Of a DNA stretch of 64,000 nucleotides, positions 38,962-48,158 are shown piece by piece. The position numbers and the translations under genes were made by a program. Position 1 is the stretch's first letter. Every line of letters begins with the position of its first letter. The DNA comes from Kosakonia sp. H02 (GTDB lineage: Bacteria > Pseudomonadota > Gammaproteobacteria > Enterobacterales > Enterobacteriaceae), in assembly GCA_030704225.1 (NCBI GenBank), contig CP131915.1, forward strand, positions 1,426,001 through 1,490,000. The letters are read 5' to 3'. Below the pieces are notes generated by a model. The model saw only the letters and a list, made by a program, of their open reading frames with translations. It ran no database searches and was not told where the DNA came from.

Positions 38962-39402
38962 TCAGAGTAAATTTTTCCAGGATCCCAGCCATTCTTCCGC
39001 CGGATCCTCAGGAATGTCGTGTTCAAGGATGTTGATCTTCAGTGTTTCACCGATCTGTTTGGCCCCGTTTGCTTTCAATGCCGCATCCAGTTTTTCAATC
39101 GCCTGACAGAAGGTGTCATATTCGCGACTGCCGATACCGATAGCGCCAAAACGCACCTGCGACAGATCCGGTTTCTGTTCGTTGAGATCATCAAGGAAGG
39201 GTTGCAGGTTGTCAGGCAGATCGCCCGCCCCATGGGTGGAACTGATCACCAACCAGATCCCCTGCGGCTGCACATCATCTAATAGCGGGCCATGAAACGT
39301 CTCGGTACTGAAACCTGCCTCTTCCAGCTTTTCGGCCAGATGTTCCGCAACGTATTCAGCACCGCCAAGGGTGCTGCCGCTAATAAGAGTAATGTCTGCC
39401 AT
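38962..39402 (-). CDS. mioC: flavodoxin-like protein MioC
   Basis: FMN-binding flavodoxin needed for biotin synthase activity in E. coli. The 146-residue protein (one shorter than E. coli) has the phosphate-binding loop SGSTLGGAEYVAEHLAE (8-24) and the isoalloxazine-side segments STHGAGDLPDNL and GIGSREYDTFC. Transcription from its promoter proceeds into oriC. A near-consensus DnaA box lies upstream at 39479-39487. Confidence 0.97.
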   Translation of the reverse strand: MADITLISGSTLGGAEYVAEHLAEKLEEAGFSTETFHGPLLDDVQPQGIWLVISSTHGAGDLPDNLQPFLDDLNEQKPDLSQVRFGAIGIGSREYDTFCQAIEKLDAALKANGAKQIGETLKINILEHDIPEDPAEEWLGSWKNLL

Positions 39403-39478
39403 GAACCCGCTCCGTTTTACTCGCCCTTCGGCGACAAATTGGGACGTATTGTACGCTGTGAACGGGCTGGGATCTACC

Positions 39479-39487
39479 TGTGGACAA
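39479..39487. promoter_or_regulatory. near-consensus DnaA box upstream of mioC
   Basis: TGTGGACAA differs from the 9-mer TGTGGATAA by one base. It lies between mioC and asnC where E. coli has a DnaA site repressing the mioC promoter, so a similar role is likely. Confidence 0.6.
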
Positions 39488-39519
39488 TATGGGTATTGAT
39501 CGTTAACGAAAACGCCCGG

Positions 39520-39978
39520 TTACGGGCGGATGGTGCGCATTATCGGGTTTTGCAGGGAGATCAGCGTCTCCGTGGACTGAATTTCATCAATTGTTTGGAT
39601 CTTGTTGATAAGTACCTGCTGGAGCGCGTCGATCGAGCGGCACATGACTTTAATAAAGATGCTGTAGTGGCCGGTGGTGTAATAGGCCTCCGTCACTTCT
39701 TCCAGACTCTCAAGCTTCGCCAGGGCAGACGGGTAATCTTTGGCGCTTTTCAAAATGATGCCGATAAAACAGCACACGTCGTAACCGAGTTGCTTCGGGC
39801 TGACATCAATGCGCGCACCGGTGATGATCCCGGCCTGTTTCATCTTCTCAACGCGCACATGAATTGTGCCGGGGCTGACGCCGAATTGTTTCGCCAGTTC
39901 GGCGTAGGCGGTACGTGCATTCGCCATTAACGCCTCGAGGATGCCGCGGTCGAGATTGTCGATCTGATAATTTTCCAT
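39520..39978 (-). CDS. asnC: Lrp/AsnC-family transcriptional regulator AsnC
   Basis: Asparagine-responsive regulator that activates asnA and controls itself. In 152 residues there is an N-terminal HTH (about 10-55, with LAKQFGVSPGTIHVRVEKM) and a C-terminal RAM ligand domain (about 68-145). Length equals E. coli. It is divergent from asnA; the 150-bp gap between them must hold both promoters. Confidence 0.97.
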   Translation of the reverse strand: MENYQIDNLDRGILEALMANARTAYAELAKQFGVSPGTIHVRVEKMKQAGIITGARIDVSPKQLGYDVCCFIGIILKSAKDYPSALAKLESLEEVTEAYYTTGHYSIFIKVMCRSIDALQQVLINKIQTIDEIQSTETLISLQNPIMRTIRP

Positions 39979-40128
39979 ATGATTTTCTTATGAAGAATGA
40001 GGATTCATTTTATTTTAGCCGTGTATTTTATCGATTCAAAAGTGCTTTAGTCTTTTTAATTGCGATTTATTGAGTTGTGACGCTGTTTTGTTGCTTAATT
40101 GAAAGCCTCAGGACACAGGAGTTAAATA

Positions 40129-41121
40129 ATGAAAACCGCTTACATCGCAAAACAACGCCAGATTGCCTTCGTGAAATCCTTCTTTTCCCGCCAACTGGAA
40201 GAAAAGCTGGGCCTGATTGAAGTCCAGGCGCCGATCCTCAGCCGCGTGGGAGATGGCACGCAAGATAACCTGTCGGGTTGCGAAAAAGCGGTACAGGTAA
40301 ATGTGAAAACGTTACCGGATGCCCATTTCGAAGTGGTGCACTCCCTGGCGAAATGGAAACGTCAGACGCTGGGGCAGCATGACTTCAGCGCCGGAGAAGG
40401 GCTGTATACGCACATGAAAGCCCTGCGCCCGGATGAAGACCGCCTCTCACCGATTCACTCTGTCTATGTTGATCAGTGGGACTGGGAGCGCGTTCTGGGC
40501 GATGGTCAGCGCGAGCTTGCAACATTAAAAGCCACGGTAGACGCGATCTGGGCCGGGATCAAAGCCACCGAAGCCGCTGTCAGCGAACAATTTGGTCTGG
40601 CACCGTTCCTGCCAGAGCAGATCCACTTCGTGCACAGCGAAACCCTGCTCAGCCGCTTCCCGGATCTCGATGCCAAAGGGCGTGAAAAAGCGATCGCCAA
40701 AGAGTTGGGCGCGGTGTTCCTGATGGGCATTGGCGGCAAGCTCAGCGACGGCAAACGTCACGATGTTCGCGCACCGGATTATGATGACTGGAGCACGCCA
40801 GCGGAAGCCGGTTTTGGCGGCCTCAACGGCGATATTCTGGTGTGGAACCCGGCGCTGGAAGATGCGCTGGAACTCTCTTCGATGGGGATTCGCGTCGATG
40901 CCGAAGCGTTAAAACGCCAGTTGAAGCTGACCGGCGATGAAGACCGGCTGCAACTCGGCTGGCACCAGGCGCTGCTGCGTGGTGAAATGCCGCAAACCAT
41001 CGGCGGCGGGATTGGTCAGTCGCGCCTCACCATGTTGCTGCTGCAATTACCGCATATCGGCCAGGTGCAGTGCGGTGTATGGCCGACCTCTGTACGTGAA
41101 CAGGTTGCCGATTTGCTCTAA
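40129..41121 (+). CDS. asnA: aspartate-ammonia ligase (asparagine synthetase A)
   Basis: Makes asparagine from aspartate, ammonia and ATP; its fold is related to class II aminoacyl-tRNA synthetases. The 330 residues equal E. coli, beginning MKTAYIAKQRQIAFVKSFFS, with GDGTQDNLSGCEKAV and the class II motif 3-like GGGIGQSRLTMLLL near the C-terminus. Expected to be activated by AsnC at low asparagine. The stop overlaps the viaA stop by 4 bp tail to tail. Confidence 0.98.
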   Translation: MKTAYIAKQRQIAFVKSFFSRQLEEKLGLIEVQAPILSRVGDGTQDNLSGCEKAVQVNVKTLPDAHFEVVHSLAKWKRQTLGQHDFSAGEGLYTHMKALRPDEDRLSPIHSVYVDQWDWERVLGDGQRELATLKATVDAIWAGIKATEAAVSEQFGLAPFLPEQIHFVHSETLLSRFPDLDAKGREKAIAKELGAVFLMGIGGKLSDGKRHDVRAPDYDDWSTPAEAGFGGLNGDILVWNPALEDALELSSMGIRVDAEALKRQLKLTGDEDRLQLGWHQALLRGEMPQTIGGGIGQSRLTMLLLQLPHIGQVQCGVWPTSVREQVADLL

Positions 41122-42569
41122 CGCCGCCAGCGGCGTAACAGGCGGCTGCGCATCCCGGTATCGAAGCGCCAGATATGGTCAAAGATGCGCATGATACCGG
41201 GCTTGCCATGCGCCGACATCGCCACCGCGTGAAAGCGGTGTTGATGAAGATGCTGTAGCTCCTTAACCTTATTGATCACCTCGTCCGGCAGGCGCTGGGC
41301 GATAAAATCAGAAATAACCACCGCATCAGCGTCGTACCACTCCCCGCCCTGCATCCGTTCGATCACCGCGCGAAAACAGCTCGCCAGATCGGTGCCGCCG
41401 CGAAAGCGCTGGCTGAGAAAGCGGATCGCCTGCTCCAGCCCCTGCGCGCTGGTCAGCTCATAACGCACCACTTCGCTGGAAAAAAGCATAATAAAGCAGC
41501 GGCGTTTGTCCGCCAGCGCTACGCGCATGAGCGCCAGACAAAACGCCTTTGCGCACCGCTCATTAAACCCGCCCATGGAGCCGGACGTATCCACGCAGAC
41601 AATAAATGGTCCGCGCGGTTGTTCATCAACGTGCTGATGAATGACCGGACGTTCGGTCACCTTTTCCCGCCAGGCATCGCCGTGCAGCCGGTACGTCAGT
41701 AACTGTTTCTCCACCAGCCGCCGGTAAAATTCATATTCCAGTTCGGTAATGCCGAGCGTTGCCAGTTCGGGCGGCAAAAGCCGCAAAATATCATCGCTCT
41801 GATGCAGCCCGTCTACTTGTTCGGGGACGGTGGCCGGTTCACGCACCAGGGTGCGGAAGGTTTCCATTGGCGCATCTTTGCGTGGCACGGATCGGGCTTC
41901 ACGCGAGCGACCAAGCTGTTCTGCCAGTTGCTGAAGCTCCGGCTGCTCTTTGAGGAAATCGCCATAGTTAACAATTAGCTGGTAATCGCCGCGCTTAAGC
42001 TGCCCGGCGCTCATATCCCATAACCGACCGGCGGCGTTCTCATTTTCAATCAATACCGGCTCAAGCTGGCCGCTGAGGGTCATGCGCTCCTGCACTTCAC
42101 TGAGCAGTTGCTCCCGCTCCTCTTCCAGAAGCTGCTGATTAAAAGCGGTAGTTTGCACTACCAGGCTCAGCCGCCAGCGTTGTAAAAACAGAGTGTGCAG
42201 GGCAGGAGAAAAGACCGGGTTATCTCCGATCATCTGCCGGGCCTGCGCCGCGTAAGGGGATTGCAATTGATCGAGCAGCGCCAGGATTTGCGGCAACTGC
42301 ACGGTAAATTGTGAGGTGGAGAGCAACTGGTTCTGCTGATAGCTCAGCACCTCCTGCGCCAGTTCCTGCGGAACTTCAGCTTCTTTCAGGTGCTTTTTTA
42401 GTGCTTCGCGCCAGCGGGGAACATCTTCTGTAATAGCGTGTTTGAGTTTGGGAAACTTTTCGAAAAACAGCGCCAGTTGCGGCGAAGCCAGCAGGAGGAC
42501 GATGAGATCTTCAATCAACGCCTCTTCACTGATGGTAAGCATGACATTGAGTGTTTCCAGCGTTAGCAT
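41118..42569 (-). CDS. viaA: VWA-domain protein ViaA
   Basis: Partner of the MoxR ATPase RavA; together they influence respiratory complexes such as fumarate reductase and Nuo, and aminoglycoside sensitivity. It has 483 residues as in E. coli; the C-terminal third is a von Willebrand A domain with the MIDAS motif DTSGSMGG (D327-S331) and the later T and D residues in RGGTDLASC and VVISDF. Its start overlaps ravA by 7 bp. Confidence 0.96.
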   Translation of the reverse strand: MLTLETLNVMLTISEEALIEDLIVLLLASPQLALFFEKFPKLKHAITEDVPRWREALKKHLKEAEVPQELAQEVLSYQQNQLLSTSQFTVQLPQILALLDQLQSPYAAQARQMIGDNPVFSPALHTLFLQRWRLSLVVQTTAFNQQLLEEEREQLLSEVQERMTLSGQLEPVLIENENAAGRLWDMSAGQLKRGDYQLIVNYGDFLKEQPELQQLAEQLGRSREARSVPRKDAPMETFRTLVREPATVPEQVDGLHQSDDILRLLPPELATLGITELEYEFYRRLVEKQLLTYRLHGDAWREKVTERPVIHQHVDEQPRGPFIVCVDTSGSMGGFNERCAKAFCLALMRVALADKRRCFIMLFSSEVVRYELTSAQGLEQAIRFLSQRFRGGTDLASCFRAVIERMQGGEWYDADAVVISDFIAQRLPDEVINKVKELQHLHQHRFHAVAMSAHGKPGIMRIFDHIWRFDTGMRSRLLRRWRR

Positions 42570-44059
42570 TGCCGCGCCTGTTGGATCTGCGCTCTGACAT
42601 CCTGCAAGCTGGCTTCAATGCGACCTAACCAGTCGCCAGGAATAAACAGGCATTTCTGCTGTTCGCTAAAGCGGGTGTGCTGCTGGTGCCAGTTGTTGTC
42701 CAGTGTTTCCAGTTGCTGTTTTATCTCTTCCGGAACGTTATCCGTTGTCGTACCCGGTAGCGCAAGGCGCGATCCCTGCAAACTGACATCGCGGATCACT
42801 AAATGCAGGCTGGCATCCACTTCCATATTCAGCGGTTGCGCAAAACCAATACCATTAAGCTTGCCGCGGATCTCGCCGCCTTTCGCCAGCCACTGCTCCA
42901 GCGCGCTACGCTCAAGCGTGATGTGAATAACGTTGAGATCGTGCAGTTTCAGCGGCTGCTGTAACAAGAGCGTTAGCACCGATTCGTTCAGGTAGGCCGG
43001 CAGATCGTAATGGGGACGGCGGTTGAACATGCCGCCCTGACGACTGACTTTGAGCGCGGTTTTGTCGCTTTGCTGCTGCTGAAGCTGTAAATGGCGCTGC
43101 ACGATAGCGCTCAGTTGCGTCGCCATTGCTTGCTGCTGCCAGGCGTGCCCGGTCATCAATATTTCTAATTGCTGCTGCATCAAGCGCAGGCCTTCTGCAT
43201 CGTGCCACAGGCAATCTTTCAGCAAGATTAAATCGACAGGAGCGACCGACTCGCGGCCGCTGAAAAAGGCGCTGGCCTGCAACAGACGAATCGCTTTTTT
43301 CCAGCGCCTGTCGGAAACATAAGGCGCATTTGGCAAAGTATCGAGCTGCTGGCGCAGGGTATAGATCAGTTCAAACACGTGTTCGGGCAGAGTGACTTGC
43401 GTTATCTCATATTGCCAGCGCGTGTATTCATCATCGGTGATTTGCAAATCAACGGGCACCGGGTTTTCGCTCTCATCCTGCTGGTTGATAAGCATCGCGC
43501 GGAAGTTGCTCTTCTCCTGCACTTTGTCCAGCCACAGGCGAATCAACATGCGGTCATACAGCGCTTCCAGGCTGCTGTCGGCTTCCGGCAGTTCGTTAGA
43601 GGCGGCCACCAGCAAGCGCATCGGGATTTTCGCTTCACTCGCGCCGTTACGAAAGCGCCGCTCGTTAATCGCGGTAAGTAGCGTGTTGAGGATGGCCGGA
43701 CCGGCTTTCCAGATTTCATCAAGAAAAACGATTTCCGCTTCCGGTAAATAGCCGCTGGTTAAGCGCTCATAGCGCCCTTCATCTTTCAGCGCCTGAATAG
43801 AAAGCGGGCCAAAGACCTCTTCCGGCGTAGAGAAGCGGGTCATTAAATATTCAAAGGCGCGGGCATGCTGGAAGGCAAATTTCAGGCGGCGCGCAATCAG
43901 GCTTTTGGCTATCCCCGGTGGGCCAAGGAGAAAGACGCTTTCGCCGCTCAGGGCGGCCAGCAAACAGAGCCGAATCGCATGGCTACGCTCAAAGAGCCCC
44001 TTTTCCAGCGCGCTGCTTAAGCGGGAAATTCTTTCTGCTAATAAATGTAAGTGAGCCAT
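42563..44059 (-). CDS. ravA: MoxR-family AAA+ ATPase RavA
   Basis: Hexameric ATPase that binds the lysine decarboxylase LdcI and acts with ViaA. The ATG at 44059 (MAHLHLLAERISRLSSALE) gives 498 residues as in E. coli; the open frame runs upstream to 44269 without conservation. Walker A GPPGIAKS (46-53), Walker B IVFLDEIWKAG, sensor 1 VAASNELPEA and the C-terminal LARA and triple-helical parts are visible. Confidence 0.96.
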   Translation of the reverse strand: MAHLHLLAERISRLSSALEKGLFERSHAIRLCLLAALSGESVFLLGPPGIAKSLIARRLKFAFQHARAFEYLMTRFSTPEEVFGPLSIQALKDEGRYERLTSGYLPEAEIVFLDEIWKAGPAILNTLLTAINERRFRNGASEAKIPMRLLVAASNELPEADSSLEALYDRMLIRLWLDKVQEKSNFRAMLINQQDESENPVPVDLQITDDEYTRWQYEITQVTLPEHVFELIYTLRQQLDTLPNAPYVSDRRWKKAIRLLQASAFFSGRESVAPVDLILLKDCLWHDAEGLRLMQQQLEILMTGHAWQQQAMATQLSAIVQRHLQLQQQQSDKTALKVSRQGGMFNRRPHYDLPAYLNESVLTLLLQQPLKLHDLNVIHITLERSALEQWLAKGGEIRGKLNGIGFAQPLNMEVDASLHLVIRDVSLQGSRLALPGTTTDNVPEEIKQQLETLDNNWHQQHTRFSEQQKCLFIPGDWLGRIEASLQDVRAQIQQARQC

Positions 44060-44280
44060 AATGAATCTGCGTCCTTTCGCCGCGTTATTCGGCTTGTCAG
44101 AGCGAGTATAAACGTTCCTGAAAGTGCGTGTAATAGACTGAAGCGCGGCTTTATTTTCTTTGCGCCAGATTAATGTGGCTGCATTTAGGGGTACGATTCT
44201 GCCGATAATCGTGCATACTGTGCGCTTTTTGTGGGCCAAGGGACTAAGCACACATTTGCATCCAATCAAAAGATTAGTCT

Positions 44281-44775
44281 ATGAGCACTGATAATAAGCA
44301 ATCGTTACCCGCAGTCACGCTCGCGGCAATTGGGGTTGTCTATGGTGATATTGGCACCAGCCCACTTTATACACTTCGTGAATGTTTGTCCGGCCAGTTC
44401 GGCTTTGGCGTTGAGCGCGATGCCGTGTTCGGTTTCTTATCGCTGATCTTCTGGCTGCTGGTTTTCGTTGTCTCCATTAAATACCTGACCTTTGTCATGC
44501 GGGCAGATAACGCCGGTGAAGGCGGGATTTTAACCCTGATGTCCCTCGCTGGCCGCAACACCTCCGCCAGAATGACCTCCGTGCTGGTGATCATGGGGCT
44601 GATTGGCGGCAGCTTCTTCTATGGCGAAGTGGTGATTACGCCCGCCATTTCGGTGATGTCGGCAATAGAAGGCCTGGAGATTGTCGCGCCGTCGCTCGAC
44701 GCCTGGATTGTGCCACTGTCGATTGTTGTCCTGACGCTGTTGTTTATGATTCAGAAACACGGTACGGGGTTGGTC
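44281..44775 (+). pseudogene. kup: low-affinity potassium transporter Kup, 3' part missing
   Basis: The first 165 codons of a KUP/HAK family potassium-proton symporter (622 residues in E. coli). MSTDNKQSLP, VVYGDIGTSPLYTLRE, FVMRADNAGEGG and SFFYGEVVITPAISV are all typical, covering about four membrane helices. After GTGLV the Kup sequence stops at 44775 and the following DNA is the antisense of dacA. The open frame continues to 45798 by chance, but those residues do not resemble any transporter, so the gene is taken as truncated and non-functional. See the dacA entry for the join. Confidence 0.93.
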
Positions 44776-44778
44776 GCG
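44775..44778. other. rearrangement or assembly junction between kup and dacA
   Basis: Left of this point every codon matches Kup; right of it every codon on the minus strand matches DacA. At most one base (a G) can belong to both. There is no inverted or direct repeat, IS end, REP or tRNA at the join. A GATC lies at 44778-44781 but belongs to the dacA side only. Confidence 0.9.
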
Positions 44779-45723
44779 ATCGCTGTCGCCGAACCAGGCT
44801 GGCTCAGAAGCGAATTCTTTACCCGCTTTCAACGGATTGACAGTTTCGAAGAAACGGAAGCCCCAGGTCAGCAGTTTTTTACTTTCTGCTTCACGGCCTT
44901 TAAAGGTACGACCGCCCATTACTGCCGAGATCAAACGCATCTGGCCTTCGGTTGCCGAAGCCACCAGGTTGTACCCGGCTTTATCCGTGTGACCGGTTTT
45001 GATCCCGTCAACGTTCAGGCTGTTATCCCACAGCAAACCGTTACGGTTAGTCTGGCGAATGCCGTTGAAGGTGAACTCTTTCTCTTTATAGATAGAGTAT
45101 TCATTCGGCACGTCGCGGATCAGCGCCTGGCCAATCAGCGCCATATCGCGTGCGGAGCTGAACTGACCATCGGCATCCAGGCCGTGCACGGTCTGGAAGT
45201 GGCTGTTTTTCAGACCCAGCGCGCTAACGTAGCTGTTCATCAGGCCAACAAACGCGTCCTGGCTTCCGGCAACGTAATCGGCCATCGCCACGCAGGCGTC
45301 ATTACCCGATTGCAGGTTGATACCGCGAATAAGCTGGGAAACCGGCACTTGCATGCCTGGTTTGAGGAACATCAGGGAAGATCCACGGAACACCGGATTT
45401 CCGGTTGCCCACGCGTCGTTACCGATAGTCACCAGATCGCTGTCTTTGAATTTACCCGCTTTCATCGCCTGGCCGATGACGTAGCTGGTCATCATTTTGG
45501 TCAGACTTGCCGGATCGCGACGCGCATCGGCGTTTTGTTCTGCCAGCACTTTGCCGGAGTTGTAATCGATCAGGATATAGGACTCCGCGTCGATCTGCGG
45601 AACGCCTGGGATCATGGTTTTAATATTCAGGTCATCGGCATGCGCAGCAGAGAGCGTGGCTGCGGTCAGCGCCGTGGTGAGCGCCAGGCGCTGCACGAAA
45701 CGAGCGGAAAAAGTGGTCTTCAT
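44776..45723 (-). pseudogene. dacA: D-alanyl-D-alanine carboxypeptidase (PBP5) DacA, C-terminus missing
   Basis: Periplasmic carboxypeptidase that trims peptidoglycan pentapeptides. The first 316 codons are intact: signal peptide ending near AHA (residue 29), catalytic SxxK (SLTK, S73), SGN (139-141) and KTG (242-244). After GDSDR at 44776 the sequence changes to antisense kup, and the frame stays open for 81 more codons to 44530. The beta-rich domain II and the amphipathic membrane anchor (about 87 residues in E. coli) are missing, so any product would be a soluble, unanchored and probably unstable enzyme. Lies 137 bp after rlpA. Confidence 0.93.
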
Positions 45724-45860
45724 GGTCGAACAACGACATCCGTGATGGAGTTAAGAAAGAGCCTTACTATAGCAAAAGCTATACCGGCAGGCATCTGACT
45801 TTCAGCATGAGAGTGTTAATGTTGCTTACATAAACTGACACAGTCAGACACCTTTCCCAA

Positions 45861-47033
45861 TTACTGCGCGCTGGTAATAAACGACTGTAACTGCGCTTCA
45901 TTTTGCAAACGCTGCTGCAAAGCGCTGGCATCCGATTTATTACTGAACGGGCCTAACTGCACGCGCCATACCGCACCGTTTTGCATCACGCGCCCTGGCA
46001 CGGAAAATTGCTGCGCCAGACGTTGCTGATACTGTTGCGCACGCGCCTGATCGCTCACCGCGCCAACCTGCACCATATAGCTGCCGCTGGCGGAAACCGC
46101 TGGCGCACTGGTTGTTGGCGTTGCTGTCTGGACAGAGCCCTGTACCGAACCCGGTGCGGTGACCGGGGAAGCGCGGTTGGCAGGCGCAGCCGTCTGAACC
46201 ACGGGTTCGGTTTGTGTTACTGGCGTTACTGGAGTAGTAGCAGTCGGTTGCGCGGTTTCACTGCTTTCCAGCACGCCAGAAGCGAGTGGCGTTTGCGCCC
46301 CAAGGAAGCCGCCGCTGCTTACTGGCGCACCGGTGGCATCATCACTTTTCAGCGTATCGTTACTGATAGGCTGGATATTGCTCTGCGGCTGAACCGGCTG
46401 CGGTTCAGCGGTGGCGCTGCCCATGCCGCCGCTGAGATCCGGGCGAGCGGGCAGCACATAGGTCTGCTGCGCCACTTTAGTACAGGCCATACCCGGGCCT
46501 GAAAGGGAGCCATCCTGCGCAACGATAATCGGGTCGATACGCACTTTGGTGTTATTCGAGGTGTTAAGGCGATCGGCCGCGGCGCGCGAAAGGGAGATCA
46601 CGCGATCGGTGCCGTACGGGCCACGATCGTTAATACGCACAACAATCATGCGACCATTTGCCAGGTTGGTAATGCGCGCATAGCTCGGGATCGGTAAGGT
46701 CGGATGCGCCGCTGTCAGTTGCATCGGATCGAACGCTTCACCAGAGGCGGTCAGATTACTGCCCGGTTCCGCATCATAAATGGCGGCAAGGCCTGCCTGG
46801 CTGAAAGTCGACGGATCCTGCACCACTTTGTAACCTTTACCGTCACGCTCGTAATCCTGATTCGCCGTCGCATTGAGCTGCTCGTAGTGAGGCTCTGCGC
46901 CGCTGATTTCAACGACGGGGCCGTTGCAGACGGCAGGTTGGGGGGCGACCATCGTTTGCTGCTGATTATCGTTATTCGAACATGCCGCCAGTAACCCTGC
47001 CGCTATGCAGATCCCAGGCCAAAGCTTATGCAT
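45861..47033 (-). CDS. rlpA: septal ring lytic transglycosylase RlpA
   Basis: Outer-membrane lipoprotein with a double-psi beta-barrel and a C-terminal SPOR domain that binds denuded septal glycan; it is a lytic transglycosylase in Pseudomonas, with unclear activity in E. coli. The ATG at 47033 (MHKLWPGICIAAGLLAAC) puts the lipobox LLAAC at 14-18 and gives 390 residues, against 362 in E. coli; the extra length is in the Pro/Thr/Gln/Val-rich linker (about 200-300). A longer frame to 47117 lies inside mrdB. Ten bp after mrdB. Confidence 0.94.
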   Translation of the reverse strand: MHKLWPGICIAAGLLAACSNNDNQQQTMVAPQPAVCNGPVVEISGAEPHYEQLNATANQDYERDGKGYKVVQDPSTFSQAGLAAIYDAEPGSNLTASGEAFDPMQLTAAHPTLPIPSYARITNLANGRMIVVRINDRGPYGTDRVISLSRAAADRLNTSNNTKVRIDPIIVAQDGSLSGPGMACTKVAQQTYVLPARPDLSGGMGSATAEPQPVQPQSNIQPISNDTLKSDDATGAPVSSGGFLGAQTPLASGVLESSETAQPTATTPVTPVTQTEPVVQTAAPANRASPVTAPGSVQGSVQTATPTTSAPAVSASGSYMVQVGAVSDQARAQQYQQRLAQQFSVPGRVMQNGAVWRVQLGPFSNKSDASALQQRLQNEAQLQSFITSAQ

Positions 47034-47043
47034 TGCGCACCTC

Positions 47044-48156
47044 TTATACGTTCTTTGACAACATTTTCCTGTGGGTATGGATCGACATAACGATACCAAA
47101 CCCGGCCATGAGTACAATCAGGGCGGAACCCCCATAACTGATCAGCGGTAGCGGGACACCCACCACCGGCAAGATACCGCTCACCATACCAATATTTACG
47201 AAGACATAAACAAACAGAATCAGCATCAAGCCACCGGCCATCACCCGACCAAATGTAGTCTGTGCCCGGGCAGCGATCCACAATCCGCGCATAATCAGCA
47301 GCACATACAGCGCCAGCAAAATCAGGATCCCCACCAGACCAAGCTCTTCCGCCAGCACGGCGAAGATAAAGTCGGTATGGCGCTCCGGCAGAAACTCAAG
47401 CTGCGACTGTGTACCGTGCAGCCAGCCCTTCCCGGTCAGGCCGCCGGAACCAATAGCGATTTTCGACTGAATAATATGGTAGCCCGCACCGAGCGGATCG
47501 GTTTCCGGATCGAGCAGCATCATGACGCGCTGGCGCTGATAATCATGCATCAGGAAGAACCACAGCACGGGAATAAACGCCGCCACCAGCACCGCCGCAA
47601 TGCCTATCAGCCGCCAGCTCAGGCCGGAGAGGAACAGCACAAACAGCCCGGAGAGCACCACCAGAATTGATGTGCCGAGATCCGGTTGCGCCGCCACGAG
47701 CAGCGTAGGCACAAAAATCAGCACCAGCGCAATGCCGGTATTTTTCAGGGAAGGGGGGCAAACATCGCGGTTAATGAAGCGCGCCACCATCAGAGGCACG
47801 GCGATTTTTGCAATCTCTGAAGGCTGGAAACGCACCACGCCGAGATCGAGCCAGCGCTGCGCGCCTTTTGAAATGGCACCGAACGCATCCACTGCAATCA
47901 GTAAGATCACGCAGAAAATATAGAGATAGGGTGCCCAGCCTTCGTACACGCGCGGCGGCACCTGCGCCAGCACCACCATGACGACCAGACCCATGGCTAT
48001 CTGGCCGATTTTACGTTCGGTCATGCCGATATCCTGACCGCTGGCGCTCCAGATAACCATCGCACTGTAAAAAAGTAGCGCGAGGATGATGAGCAGCAGA
48101 GCTGGATCGAGATGGACTTTATCCCAGAACGATTTTTTGTTCGGATTATCCGTCAT
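47044..48156 (-). CDS. mrdB: SEDS peptidoglycan polymerase RodA (MrdB)
   Basis: Inner-membrane glycosyltransferase of the elongasome that works with PBP2 to build side-wall peptidoglycan. It has 370 residues as in E. coli, with ten predicted helices and the SEDS signatures AQPDLGTS, GTQSQLEFLPERHTDFIFAVLAEE and the ending PLPLISYGGSALI. Two bp after mrdA, so clearly co-transcribed. Confidence 0.98.
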   Translation of the reverse strand: MTDNPNKKSFWDKVHLDPALLLIILALLFYSAMVIWSASGQDIGMTERKIGQIAMGLVVMVVLAQVPPRVYEGWAPYLYIFCVILLIAVDAFGAISKGAQRWLDLGVVRFQPSEIAKIAVPLMVARFINRDVCPPSLKNTGIALVLIFVPTLLVAAQPDLGTSILVVLSGLFVLFLSGLSWRLIGIAAVLVAAFIPVLWFFLMHDYQRQRVMMLLDPETDPLGAGYHIIQSKIAIGSGGLTGKGWLHGTQSQLEFLPERHTDFIFAVLAEELGLVGILILLALYVLLIMRGLWIAARAQTTFGRVMAGGLMLILFVYVFVNIGMVSGILPVVGVPLPLISYGGSALIVLMAGFGIVMSIHTHRKMLSKNV

Positions 48157-48158
48157 GA

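Noticed and set aside
44776..44785. GATC at the kup/dacA join as proof of a Sau3AI/MboI ligation chimera
   Set aside because: The GATC belongs to the dacA codons and begins 2-3 bases inside that side; the kup side ends GGTC without its own GATC, so a clean restriction ligation is not demonstrated.
44281..45798. 505-codon frame that might be read as a complete novel membrane protein
   Set aside because: Only the first 165 residues are Kup; the other 339 are the exact antisense of dacA, so it is a product of the junction.
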